Positions 26,718-37,100 of a DNA stretch of 64,000 nucleotides are shown piece by piece. This DNA comes from Fibrobacteria bacterium (GTDB lineage: Bacteria > Fibrobacterota > Fibrobacteria > UBA11236): the NCBI GenBank assembly GCA_017881725.1, contig JADGQO010000073.1, positions 1 through 64,000 on the forward strand. Direction: 5' to 3'. The notes beneath the pieces were generated by a model. That model saw only the letters and a list, made by a program, of their open reading frames with translations, made no database searches and was not told the origin of the DNA. Every line of letters starts with the position of its first letter. Position 1 is the first letter of the stretch. The position numbers were made by a program, and so were the translations under genes.

Positions 26718-28895
26718 TTAATTCGAGGCTTGGCCTGGCGTCGCGCCGGCGCCTTTAGGCGTCATGTCCGCGAGCACATTGACCGCTTCGCGGAGATAGA
26801 AATCACGTCCCAACTGCTCGTGCCATTTTTTTTCTTTTTCCCCTTCCAGGGAATCAGCTGGCGGCTTGGCATGACCGAGCGCCAATACCGAAATATTCAC
26901 GTTTTCCTTTTGCAGGGCTTCGTATTTTTCGGTTTCCTTGCGGGCGGATTCCTGCTCCAGGACATATTTGTTTTTTTGCACGCTGACCCATTGGCGCTCC
27001 CGTTGCTTCTGCATCTTTTCCGCCAACTCGGCCAATTGACGAGCTACGGGATCGGATTTCAACCTCGCCTGTTCCCGCTTGCGAAGCGCGCCCATATCCA
27101 GGTGCTGGCGCGTCCACTTGGGATAGGACAATGAGCTGACCGTATCCCAGGGCAGCGGATATTCCAAATTCTTTTCGCCCACCTCGAGGTTGCTGTAGCC
27201 GTCCGGGATCAAGAGGTCGGGAACGACGCCTTTATATTGCGTGGTGCCGCCGTTGATGCGGTAGAACTTCTGGATGGTCAGCTTGAGGGATCCCATGGGA
27301 CGCATGGACGAAAAGGCGGGAGGCAAATAGGCATCGAGGTCCAACATGGACTGTACGGTGCCCTTTCCGAATGAAGTATCCGTTCCCAGAATGACCGCGC
27401 GGCCGTAATCCTGCAAAGCCGCGGCCACGATTTCCGAGGCGGAGGCGCTGAAGGTATTGGTCATGACCACCAGGGGACCGTCGTAGGTGATGTCGGTATC
27501 CTGATCATTTAGGACGGTGACATTGCCTTTTTGATCCTTAATTTGCACCACCGGGCCGCTCTTGAAAAACAGGCCCGCCATTTTTACGGCATCATCCAAG
27601 GCTCCGCCGCCATTGTTGCGCAAGTCGAGGACTATGCCCTCGCCGTTTTCGGCTTTCAATTTTTCCAGCTCGTCCATCACGTCGGATGAGGCGGTCCGGC
27701 CCTTGCTGTTATTGAAGTCATGATAGAACGCCGGCAAGTTGATATACCCGAACTTGCGTTTGTTCGCGTTAGGCGACATGACCGCGGATTTCGCGTAGGT
27801 TTCCTCCACCACCACTACGTCGCGGACGATGGAAATGACCTGGATGTGTCCGGACGGCTTTTGCACCGTGAGGCGCACTTCCGTCCCCTTGCGGCCGCGA
27901 ATGAGCCGCACGGCTTCGTTCACGCTGGCTTCCACCAGATCCACAGGCTCGTCAGACCCTTGAGCGACCTTCAGGATTTTGTCCTCGGCCTTCAATTCCT
28001 TTTGCCGCCACGATGCGCTTCCCGGCACGATGCTGACGACCTTGATATATCCGTCCTCTTCCCGCAGGACGGCGCCGATGCCTTCCAAGGTTCCCGTCAT
28101 GGACAGGTCGAAATCTTCCTTGGCTTCCGGCTTGAAGTACTCGGTATGAGGATCATACGCATTACCCACTTCGTTCAGGTAAGCCGATACCCGCTCCAGG
28201 CGATCTTCCTTCAACATCCGCTCAAACAAGCGTTTGGTGCTACGCGCGACGTAGGCTTTGGCGTCTTTTTCCTGTTCCGGCGTGGCGGGAGTCAGCTTCA
28301 CCGATTTGGGTTTTTCCCCGGACTTGGGTTTTTCCTTCGGGTCGTCTTTTCCCTTGTCTTTTTCCTTGTCCTTCTCTTTGGTTTCCTTCGCGTCCTGCAC
28401 ATGCGTAAGGACTTGGTATTTCAACGTGCGCAGCCAACGCTGCCGCAGCTCGTCCTTCGATTTGGCATACGGCTGTTTCTCGGGATCGAGCGGAAGGGAA
28501 TCCTCCACCGACAGATCGATGGGACCCTGCAACAACGCCGCCGTGACCGCTTCCGCCTCGGCGATGCGCCGGCGCAACAGCGTATAGGACGCGTCGAAAA
28601 ACGTGGCTGTGCCTTGATTCAACTCATTATCGATATCGGTTTCGAAATGCGATAGGCTGTCGACATCATCCTGGAGAAGAAAACGCTTTTGCGGATCCAT
28701 GCGCTTTAAATGCAGGGTGTAGACCTTTTTGGAAAAGGCGTCGTCCAGTTTCGGCGGGCTATAATGCCAGGAGCTCAGACTCTTAATGATGATTTTTGTT
28801 AGGAATTCCTCCTTGGTCGGCTGCGCGCAGGCGACGGCCCCCAGAAAGGTGATGAGGCTTGCGACCGAACCGACTCTCCCGATCATCACTTTCAT
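26718..28895 (-). CDS. Tail-specific C-terminal processing protease (Prc-like, S41 with PDZ)
   Basis: DPHTEYFKPEAKEDFDLSMTGTLEGIGAVLREEDGYIKVVSIVPGSA...RGRKGTEVRLTVQKP...LDLRNNGGGALDDAVKMAGLF...NTFSASASEIVAAALQDYGRAVILGTDTSFGKGTVQ. Confidence 0.93.
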   Translation of the reverse strand: MKVMIGRVGSVASLITFLGAVACAQPTKEEFLTKIIIKSLSSWHYSPPKLDDAFSKKVYTLHLKRMDPQKRFLLQDDVDSLSHFETDIDNELNQGTATFFDASYTLLRRRIAEAEAVTAALLQGPIDLSVEDSLPLDPEKQPYAKSKDELRQRWLRTLKYQVLTHVQDAKETKEKDKEKDKGKDDPKEKPKSGEKPKSVKLTPATPEQEKDAKAYVARSTKRLFERMLKEDRLERVSAYLNEVGNAYDPHTEYFKPEAKEDFDLSMTGTLEGIGAVLREEDGYIKVVSIVPGSASWRQKELKAEDKILKVAQGSDEPVDLVEASVNEAVRLIRGRKGTEVRLTVQKPSGHIQVISIVRDVVVVEETYAKSAVMSPNANKRKFGYINLPAFYHDFNNSKGRTASSDVMDELEKLKAENGEGIVLDLRNNGGGALDDAVKMAGLFFKSGPVVQIKDQKGNVTVLNDQDTDITYDGPLVVMTNTFSASASEIVAAALQDYGRAVILGTDTSFGKGTVQSMLDLDAYLPPAFSSMRPMGSLKLTIQKFYRINGGTTQYKGVVPDLLIPDGYSNLEVGEKNLEYPLPWDTVSSLSYPKWTRQHLDMGALRKREQARLKSDPVARQLAELAEKMQKQRERQWVSVQKNKYVLEQESARKETEKYEALQKENVNISVLALGHAKPPADSLEGEKEKKWHEQLGRDFYLREAVNVLADMTPKGAGATPGQASN

Positions 28896-29411
28896 TCCCG
28901 CTCCATGGATTGGATTCGGCGTGAACCCAATGGGGGTTATTATAGCAATTTACCCCTTTGGAAGCATGATTAATGGGCCATTGCCCGCGGTTTTATGATC
29001 CGGATTCCAACCGCCCGCCAGGACCGAATTCGCCTCCGGAATCCGCTCCGCGAGGCCGCAGCGTAACATACACGTTACCCTAGAAACCTCGCGATGCGAA
29101 ATCTTCCCTCCGGGCCGTAACCGGTTCCCAAACGCGATCCGGCCTGCACGGATCCGCTTGAACCGCTCGCCTGTAAGGTTATTGTCAAGACTCCCGGTAA
29201 TAATTTGGGCCCTCCCAACCGATTCAGCGGGGTGGCGCGGTCGCCGAACGAAGATGTGTATGGGTCCCGGCGGCACTTTGGGAATTCGAGGCCGGTCCGG
29301 CTTCCGCTTATTGGCCAGGGCCCGGAAAAATTCCCGGTCCAGCATGAAGGAGTACCGGCGCGGAAAGGAATGGCGAGTTATATTTCGGATTCCCCCTGGA
29401 CGGAGGCTTTA

Positions 29412-30581
29412 ATGGCCAAACATGACCAACGTATCCTGAAATTCCTGAACCAAAACGCCGATCGCGCGCCGACCATCACGGAGATGATGACACGGCTCAA
29501 TATCAGCATTTCCGATATCAGCGATTCCTTGACCTCGCTGCAATCACAAGGGCTGGTGGCGAAGAAAACCAATAGTCAAGGCATCGAATGCTGGTTTCCC
29601 GCCAATAGCAGCCAGATCCAATCGATGGGCCAGCGCGAGGCGACGGCGGAAATGCGCGTTCCCACCGACGCGTATCCGATGGAATCCCGCAGGCAGGAAT
29701 TCCGGGCCATGGACACGCGCCCAATCGAGCCGCGTCAAGCTGCCGTAGTGCCGGAGCGTTCGGCTCCAATTCCATCCATGCGCGCGGAGGCGCCTAAACC
29801 CGGTCCCGTCCCGGTCCAGCATTTGCCGGTTTCGGAACCGTCCACCGGTCAAATCCCGAGTTTCCAGAATTCCACTCCGGCCTTTCAATCCGCTCCGATG
29901 TTCGCGACCCAACCCGCTGCCAAGGGCGTCGGGATGGTCACGTTTATCGCCGGTCTGGCCGTCGCCGTGGTGTTTTCGACCTGGATGGCGGGCCGAATGG
30001 CTTCCCGAGAAGTCCAAAAAGCCTCCCGGAATTTCGTGGAGCAAAAAGCCTTGAGCGACGCTAATGCCGCCATGGCGGATTTTCAAGCCAAAACCAAGGC
30101 GCATGTCACATCACTGGAAGATCAGATTAAAAAAATTTCTGATCAACTTGCCGCCGCAAAGTCTGCGGCCGACTCCATGAAAGTTGCTGCCGCGCCGACG
30201 CCAACGCCAACGCCAACGCCCGCCAAAGTGAAAGGGAAGGCCTCCAAAGCGGAAGTTGCCAAGGCTGAGGAACCCGCACCGAAGGCTAAAGCCGGAAAGG
30301 CCAAAACCAAGGTCAAGCCCTCACGGAAAACCATGGCGGCGAAACCGGCGCGTGATCCTGTAGCCCTGGCGCGCGCAGCGGCCTTGCGCAAGCGCGCGGC
30401 TTCCCAGCCCGCCGCCCATTCGGAAACGCAGACCGAAACCCCGCCGCCCGCCGCTCCCTCGGATGACGCTGCGTCCTCAACGCCCTCCTCTGCAGCCACT
30501 TCCGCTGCGGCGGAACCGGCCCCCAGCGTTCCGGAGCCCCCGGGCGCAAACCCGGATCTTCCTCCTCCCCCGAACGAATAA
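29412..30581 (+). CDS. Winged-helix domain + single TM + Ala/Pro/Lys-rich C-terminus (membrane-tethered putative regulator)
   Basis: MAKHDQRILKFLNQNADRAPTITEMMTRLNISISDISDSLTSLQSQGLVAKKT (wHTH); TM GVGMVTFIAGLAVAVVFSTWMAG; coiled coil; PTPTPTPTP and Ala/Pro-rich tail. Confidence 0.65.
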   Translation: MAKHDQRILKFLNQNADRAPTITEMMTRLNISISDISDSLTSLQSQGLVAKKTNSQGIECWFPANSSQIQSMGQREATAEMRVPTDAYPMESRRQEFRAMDTRPIEPRQAAVVPERSAPIPSMRAEAPKPGPVPVQHLPVSEPSTGQIPSFQNSTPAFQSAPMFATQPAAKGVGMVTFIAGLAVAVVFSTWMAGRMASREVQKASRNFVEQKALSDANAAMADFQAKTKAHVTSLEDQIKKISDQLAAAKSAADSMKVAAAPTPTPTPTPAKVKGKASKAEVAKAEEPAPKAKAGKAKTKVKPSRKTMAAKPARDPVALARAAALRKRAASQPAAHSETQTETPPPAAPSDDAASSTPSSAATSAAAEPAPSVPEPPGANPDLPPPPNE

Positions 30582-30636
30582 TTGCACGACACGTAGGCGG
30601 CCGGTTATAAGGCCGGCTTCAAGTTCGAGTTGCCCT

Positions 30637-30670
30637 GGCGATTGGAAGTCCTTCCAATCGCCTTTTTATT
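30637..30670 (+). terminator. Rho-independent terminator
   Basis: GGCGATTGGAAG TC CTTCCAATCGCC TTTTTATT, perfect inverted repeat followed by a T-run. Confidence 0.9.
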
Positions 30671-30678
30671 ACTTGGTT

Positions 30679-31572
30679 TTACTTCGCTTCCTGAATGCTC
30701 AGGGAACGGAAATCGTGCGCCACCTTCTCAACTTCGGCGATGAAGCGCTTGCGTTGGTCGGGCGTGAGGAAATTATGAATGACCAAAATCATGGATTTCA
30801 TGCGAACGTCGTATTCCTTCAGACGGGTTCGGTATTCCGGGGACCGGAAAATATCCGGATCCAAATAGTAAGCCGAGACGTATTCCCTGAGTTCATTCTC
30901 AGGAGCATGGCGGCGCAGCTTCTCAAGCAAAATTTGCACGCCCTTCTGTCGGGTCTCCAACCAAAGCTGCCCATTCCAGGGCAAGGTTCGGCTTAATACC
31001 TTAATCTTTTCTTTCTGTACGGGAGCCAACCTGCCCGTCCAATCCTCCAACTCGTCGATGATTTTCTCCGCGCGCCGATCGTATTTCTCATCATCGCCGC
31101 CGCTGAAATCCCGGGCAATTTTCTGATTCTTCTTGTTTTGCTTTTCCAGCCAGGCATCCATTTCCTCAGGCGTCAGGGAACGCAACAGGCCCACCGCCTT
31201 GTCGACGACCGGCGCCAACGTGCGTTTGCGCAAATCGAGATAACGGGCATATCCGGTATCAATCTCCCCCATCCTGAGGCCGGTTTTCAAACTGTCGGCG
31301 ACCCATTCCAGCATGGTAGCGTAAACCGGGAGCATGTCCTTGCGATGCCACCGGAAATAATCCGCGACGTCCTCCTTTAAATGCGCCCGTTGCGCTTTGT
31401 CCAAATCGAAATTATCCTCGACGGAATAAATCACCAGCCAATCCGCGTATTCATAACCGAGTTTGAGTTTGTTGCAGCCAACCATACTCAACGCCGCGAA
31501 TAAGACGACGGGCGCGAGCCACCGCATGGATTTCAAGAAGGTGCGAATCGGATTCAAACGGAGATCCTCCAT
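30679..31572 (-). CDS. DUF6279-type lipoprotein
   Basis: VVLFAALSMVGCNKLKLGYEYADWLVIYSVEDNFDLDKAQRAHLKEDVADYFRWHRKDMLPVYA resembles the DUF6279 N-terminal pattern. Confidence 0.65.
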   Translation of the reverse strand: MEDLRLNPIRTFLKSMRWLAPVVLFAALSMVGCNKLKLGYEYADWLVIYSVEDNFDLDKAQRAHLKEDVADYFRWHRKDMLPVYATMLEWVADSLKTGLRMGEIDTGYARYLDLRKRTLAPVVDKAVGLLRSLTPEEMDAWLEKQNKKNQKIARDFSGGDDEKYDRRAEKIIDELEDWTGRLAPVQKEKIKVLSRTLPWNGQLWLETRQKGVQILLEKLRRHAPENELREYVSAYYLDPDIFRSPEYRTRLKEYDVRMKSMILVIHNFLTPDQRKRFIAEVEKVAHDFRSLSIQEAK

Positions 31573-31612
31573 GTCGGCCGACTCAACCGGAAAGCCTCAG
31601 AAAATCGGAAAG

Positions 31613-32455
31613 TCAGAACGTCAGGTTCAGAGCTTGCACGACCAATTTGTCCCCGGAGGCATTGCGTCCCGGCATAAATCCGAAGCGCGGCGGAAGAAGA
31701 TGCACTGCGGCTTGATGGCCAACCACCTTTTCGCGCGCATGGTCGCGAAATAGCCGGGAAATATTGTACCCGAGGACGCTGCCGGTAGTCGGAATCGCCA
31801 GCAAGGGGATGAACGGAAGCCAATGGATGTCGTCATTCACCCCCAGCAAGTGGGCCGCATAAAGCCCGCCGGCGGTCGTCAAGGCGCCGCCAACCAAGGT
31901 TAGGAATAAGCCGCCCTCCTCCTCGTCGGTTTCGCCCACGAAGAAAGCGGTCAGGCTTGAACCCAATAGAATTCCGGTCGCGCCCCCGTAAAATGCGCCG
32001 TAGAAATTATCATACCTGATCCCAGTAAACGTCAGGGTTCCTTGGTGCGCCTGGGACTCGCCTTTGATTGCCGTTTCGATGCCGCTGCCGATGTAAAAGC
32101 CCAAAGCTCCCGATACGATGGAGCCCAAAATGCCGAAGCCGTATTCCCGCGCAGCCAAAGGCGGGTCGTTGAATATCCGGTAGTCTTGGATGGGACGCTT
32201 AAATTCAGATGGTCCTATGCTTGAAGTCGAATCGGTAGCAGTCAAAGCGGTTGCACGGGTAGTCACCTTCACTGAACCGGAATCATGGGCAGGCTTGGCA
32301 ACGGCCTCGGAGGCCGGTTGCGCCTTCACGGCGCCGGTGGCGACAGCTTCGGCCGAAACGGCCAAGGATTGGCTTAGCGCCATGCCGGCAACCACAAAAA
32401 AGGCGGAATACAATTTGCCCATGAGTCCTTCCCGGCTCGCAAGCCCCGGATGCAA
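31613..32455 (-). CDS. Hypothetical exported membrane/glycine-zipper-like protein
   Basis: Signal peptide-like MGKLYSAFFVVAGMALSQSLAVSA; hydrophobic Gly-rich segments. Confidence 0.5.
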   Translation of the reverse strand: MHPGLASREGLMGKLYSAFFVVAGMALSQSLAVSAEAVATGAVKAQPASEAVAKPAHDSGSVKVTTRATALTATDSTSSIGPSEFKRPIQDYRIFNDPPLAAREYGFGILGSIVSGALGFYIGSGIETAIKGESQAHQGTLTFTGIRYDNFYGAFYGGATGILLGSSLTAFFVGETDEEEGGLFLTLVGGALTTAGGLYAAHLLGVNDDIHWLPFIPLLAIPTTGSVLGYNISRLFRDHAREKVVGHQAAVHLLPPRFGFMPGRNASGDKLVVQALNLTF

Positions 32456-32688
32456 TTAAGATGGAACCGTAAAATACACGGATTATGACGGCGTAAAGAT
32501 AGTAAACGCTGATTTTCCGACCTATTATCGAACACGGGCGTCTTATCCTGGAACGCGATTCCCGATGGGTAACTGATTTAAACGGCGCGTCGACTTCTTT
32601 CCAAGGCGGAAATGATGCGTTTCCGTATGCATGAAATCTTGGCACGGTCGTTGCCATTAACGTTGCCATTAAGGAACCGAATGGGCAT

Positions 32689-33219
32689 ATGCCCACGACA
32701 AAAGAATCCAAGCCCAGCTTTATGGGTGGAAAGGCGAATATGGTTATCAAGCGACTGACTTGGCCGGCTGAACTGACTCTTACCTTGATCGGCGGGAAAT
32801 GGAAGGGGTTGATATTGCACCGCCTACTGGAGGGCGAGTCCAGGCGTTTCGGTGAACTCAAGCGGTTGTTGCCCGGAATCTCGGCCAAAATGCTGGCAAA
32901 ACATCTGAAGGAGCTGGAGTCCGATGGCTTGGTGATCCGATTGGAAACCGGAGGCCTGCATCCGCGCATCCTGTACACGCCAACCGCGCGGACGCGCAGT
33001 CTCGCGCCCATTCTAGCGGCCGTGCGCCAATGGGGCGAAGAAAATTTGTCGGCATATGGGAATGGGAATGGCAATGACAATGGCGCCGAGAGTTCCGCCA
33101 CCGAGGAAATTATTGCGCTTCCGGAGAATCCTGCGGAACGTGCCTGGGCGCCGAGCTTAATTCGTAACGCTGTTCCTTCAGAGCACTCAGTAGCCCATCC
33201 TGCGACAAGGATTGCGTAA
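32689..33219 (+). CDS. HxlR-family winged-helix transcriptional regulator
   Basis: WPAELTLTLIGGKWKGLILHRLLEGESRRFGELKRLLPGISAKMLAKHLKELESDGLVIRLETGGLHPRILYTPTARTRSL. Confidence 0.9.
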   Translation: MPTTKESKPSFMGGKANMVIKRLTWPAELTLTLIGGKWKGLILHRLLEGESRRFGELKRLLPGISAKMLAKHLKELESDGLVIRLETGGLHPRILYTPTARTRSLAPILAAVRQWGEENLSAYGNGNGNDNGAESSATEEIIALPENPAERAWAPSLIRNAVPSEHSVAHPATRIA

Positions 33220-33610
33220 CGCACAAGCTGAGGTAATACTCCTGCTGAACGGGATCCTTGCACCGGTCGAGGATTACCGCGTGGCATTCCCATGGGATGA
33301 CACGGAGCATCGGCAGCAGATCCGGCCTTTCGAAATAAGCGAGGTAGAACAACCGCATCATTTGGAAATCGGCCGGCATCAGGCCTTTGGCGCCTAAAAA
33401 CTCCAGCCGCAACTTCGCGGAAACGGCCTCAATCACCGGCTGGGCGGAAATTCCATGCGCCTGCATCATGGTGAGGCTGTGCCCCACGTCCCAGCAAAGC
33501 CCTACCCACTCCGAGGAAATCAAAGGCAGGTTGCCTTCCCTACGCGCGCGCAAATGGACTCTGATGGTGTCTTGAAGCCATTGGATGGCGGTATCTTCGT
33601 AAGGCTGCAT
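33110..33610 (-). CDS. Stand-alone DUF1016 N-terminal-like (YhcG-N-like) protein without the nuclease domain
   Basis: AIQWLQDTIRVHLRARREGNLPLISSEWVGLCWDVGHSL...VSAKLRLEFLGAKGLMPADFQMMRLFYLAYFERPDLLPMLRVIPWECHAVILDRCKDPVQQEYYLSLCVTQSLSQDGLLSAL; pattern recalled for DUF1016_N. Confidence 0.65.
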   Translation of the reverse strand: MQPYEDTAIQWLQDTIRVHLRARREGNLPLISSEWVGLCWDVGHSLTMMQAHGISAQPVIEAVSAKLRLEFLGAKGLMPADFQMMRLFYLAYFERPDLLPMLRVIPWECHAVILDRCKDPVQQEYYLSLCVTQSLSQDGLLSALKEQRYELSSAPRHVPQDSPEAQ

Positions 33611-33969
33611 GTAAATTTACCGGGGATTCGTGTTAGTGATCACAAATGCATAAACATAAAGTGCGCCGCTTCCATCCAGCAGGCATAGTACTATAACCTT
33701 TTCCCGGATTCAAACCGGAACCCAACCGCCTGCGCGGAGGAAATACGAAAATCAAAAAATTCATCAAATGGCCCACAGGGCTAAAATAATCGGACCTCCG
33801 GGCAATACCTTGGGAAGGCCTTGAAACACATCAAGTTACAAATCGATGAAAGTTCGAATTCGGATTGGCTTCGGGAAAAGCGTGAAAACCGGTGCAAAAC
33901 GGCGATAAGTCAGGACTGCCGGCAGGAAAAATGGTAGACTCAAGTTGAGTTTCAGCCGCGGAGGTGCCG

Positions 33970-34101
33970 ATGCAAATGAACCCCGAGCAAATGCAAATGG
34001 GCGTCGCAGTTTTCAGCGTAATGATTTTTCTGGTTTGGATATTGCCCGGCGTCGTGTGCCGAAAAGGAAAATTTCCGGAAGATTTAGCCCGGAGGAAGTA
34101 A
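33970..34101 (+). CDS. Candidate 43-aa single-pass membrane protein
   Basis: Below the ORF-track cutoff: MQMNPEQMQMGVAVFSVMIFLVWILPGVVCRKGKFPEDLARRK*, N-terminal polar segment, one TM helix, basic tail. Confidence 0.4.
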   Translation: MQMNPEQMQMGVAVFSVMIFLVWILPGVVCRKGKFPEDLARRK

Positions 34102-34188
34102 AGCACGGGCGATACTTGCGTCCTGGCCGCCGGTCTTGAATGGCCAACGTCCCTTAACGGCAGGAGATCACCTGATGCGCCGATGCGG

Positions 34189-37100
34189 CTAATTTTCCGG
34201 CAGTAATTTCTTATTCCCGCCCAATTTTTGGTACGACTTGAAAAACGGTTTGGCGTCTTTAGCCCCTTTTATCGAATGGGTCGCGACTCCGGCATAAAAG
34301 TAGCCCATGGGTTCCTCGGGGCAAATCCGAATGGCATTGCTGCCCGACGCGAAGGTCGAATCCATGCGGCCCTCCTGATAGGAAATTTTCGCGGACTGAA
34401 CCATAAGATCACAGGAGAGTGGCTTCTCGCGTAATCCTTTGCGCGCCAGCGCCATGGCCTCCTCCCGGCGTTTTCCCGCCACCAACGCCTCGGACAGGGC
34501 CACTGTAGCTTCCTCGCAGGCCGGATCGATCGTCAATGCCTTTCGCGCCCATTCCTCCGCTTCGGAAACCTTGCCGGCCTTTCCCATTATCCTGGACATA
34601 TACGCCATGGCCTCCGGTAACGGGTCGGCGGCGATGCTCAATTGCAAATGATGCGCGATAGCCTCGAATTTCCCCTCCGATTCGAAAGCTAAGGCCAGCC
34701 CGTAATATCCACGGGCTTTCCATAGCGGCTCGGCATGCATGGACAAGTCTCCAAAGGTGTTTTCCGCGTCCTTGCCATCCTCGAGTTTGATTTGGCAAAA
34801 CCCTTTTCGAAATTGCGCCTCGGGGTATTCAACGCGATAGGTCAAGGCATCGGAGAATTCATTCCGGGCCTTTTTCCATTGGCCTTGATCGTAGTATCCC
34901 AAACCCAGGTAATAATGATATTCAGGCTTATGCGAGTCAGCGTCAATGACCTTTTTCATCACGTCGATGGCTAAATCAACATCGCCTTTTAAGATATGCG
35001 CTTCCGAAAGCGCCAATTGGGCCTTGGCCCCCGAAAACATAACCTCGTTGTCTTTTTGCAGATCGCCGCTGCCCGCTGCCAAATCCACGGCTTCTTGTCC
35101 GCGCCCCAAGCGCACCAATAAATCCATGCGCCGGGCAAGTAAACGTGACGAAGGGTTTTGTCGGGACAGTTGTGAGTAAAGCGCCAATGCCGTCGCGCCA
35201 TCGCCGGAATTGGCCAAACAATCGGCATACAACAATTGGCCGGAAGGGCTCAAATTCGACTCCGCGGCTTTCAGCGCCGAAATCGCAGCCGTGAACTCAT
35301 CCTTGTCCTTTTTCAAGGATGCGAAAGCTTCGGCATATTTTCCCGAGTTCGGCTGACGATGATTGGCCTTGAGAAAATATTCTTCCGCTACCGGCGTTTG
35401 CTGTCGCTTCAAGGCGATGAGCCCCAGCCAATACAGGGGTTCGGGGTCGGACGTGGAATTTTTACCCAACTCCTTGACCAGGTTTTCGGCCCCATCCAAA
35501 TCGCCTTTTTCCATGCGCACGCGGGCCAATTCATATTTTAAATGGGGATCGGAATTCCCAAGACTTATGGCCTTTTGGAAAGCCGCGGCGGCCTCATCGA
35601 CCTTTTTATTCTCCATCAACGCGCGGCCCATTTCCGCCCAGTCGCCGGCATCGCCGCAATGCGGCAGCGCCAGTTTAAACTCCTTTTCGGCGGCAGGGTA
35701 GTTTTCCTGGCCGAACCGGAGCCGGGCCAGTCCCAAGCGCGCCTCCTGGTCCTCGGGCGAAAGGCGCACCTCGTCTTCCAAGGCTTTCGCAAGATCGGCC
35801 CGTCCGGCGGAGACCGCGATTTCCAGGCGCGCGCGCGCGATATCCCGATCAGTCGGCGCCAAGGTAAAGGCTTTCGCGTAGGCGTCCCACGCTTTTTCCT
35901 TGCGGCCAAGCCGCCACTCCGACCCGCCCAGAAGTTTCCACAAATCCCCGCGTTGCGGAAGGGCCGCCGTCGCCTTTTCCAGCAGAGGCGCGGCGCGTGA
36001 AAAATCACCCCGGTGCGCCGCTTCCATGCCCAGATAAATATTGGCCTCCAACTGGTTTGGATTGCAGATTAGAACCCGCGAAAATTGCTCCGACGCGCGC
36101 AACGTATCTCCGCGGTTACGGTAGAATTGCGCCAAACGCAAATGAAGATTTTCCTGCTCCGGACGCCTGTCGGAAAGGATCTGCAGAAACCCCATGGCTC
36201 CGGGTTCGTCTCCGGTTTTTTGCTTGGCCTCGATTATCGGCTCAAGGAAGGAATCATTTTTGGTTTTGGCGTATTGGCTTTCCAGGAGCGGAAGTCCTTC
36301 CATATATTTTCCCAGGCCTACGCATGCCTTGCCTTTCAGTCCGGCGAGATCGGGTATGTCTTGCGGTCCTTGGTTCAAATAAGTGAGGGCCTTTCCGAAA
36401 TCGGAGCGCGCCAACATAAGACAACCCGCAGAATAATACGCCTGGACGACGGGAGAATCCTCCAGCACGGCTTTAAACACTATCGCAGCCGAATCCAAGT
36501 GGCCCGTTTGATACAACCCCAGGGCATGCCCATACCGCTCCTTGCGATCGCGAGCCACCTTTTCCTGCTTCTCGGCATCCTCTTTTAATTTTCTTGCCTT
36601 CTCCTCCGCAATGCGCTGCTTGTCCGCATTCTCGCGCGCCAGTAAATCTTGCTTTGCCTTCTCCTCCGCGGCGGCCTTTGCTTGCCTGGCCTTTTCCTCC
36701 CGGGCCGCATTGTCCTGTTTTTCCTTCTCTGCACGGGCTTGCCGTTCCTGTTTTTCCTTTTCCTTTTCCTTTTCCTTTTGGGCCTGTAATTCTTCCTTGG
36801 ATTTTCTTTCCGCAGCCAATTTTTCCTGTTCGGCCTTCTCTTCAAGGACTCGCTGGGCTTCGCGGGCAATGCGCTGCGCCTCGGCCTGGGCTTTCGATTT
36901 TTCTTCCGCCGCAATCCTGGCCGCATCTATTTTGGCGGCCTGAGGTTTTACGGAATCCATCGCTGCCGCCGAATTTTTTTTGACTACTACCGGAGTAGAA
37001 GATGCCGGCAGCGAGGGTGATGCCGATGGTGATGTCAATGGCGATCCCGGTTTGGACAACGCGAGAGCCTGAGCCTGATACGTTTTCCGCTGTTCAGCCT

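Noticed and set aside
27720-28655. 311-aa plus-strand ORF inside prc
   Set aside because: Antisense shadow of prc; low-complexity F/L/R-rich sequence.
33057-33085. Short GNGNGNDNG micro-repeat in the HxlR gene as a phase-variation tract
   Set aside because: Only about four imperfect 6-nt units; insufficient for a slippage claim.
33625-33650. CRP-like site (cgtgttagtgatcaca) upstream of the DUF1016_N-like gene
   Set aside because: Only one half-site (TCACA) matches well; the other half fits 3/5 positions. Tempting because of the cyclase in this window, but too weak.
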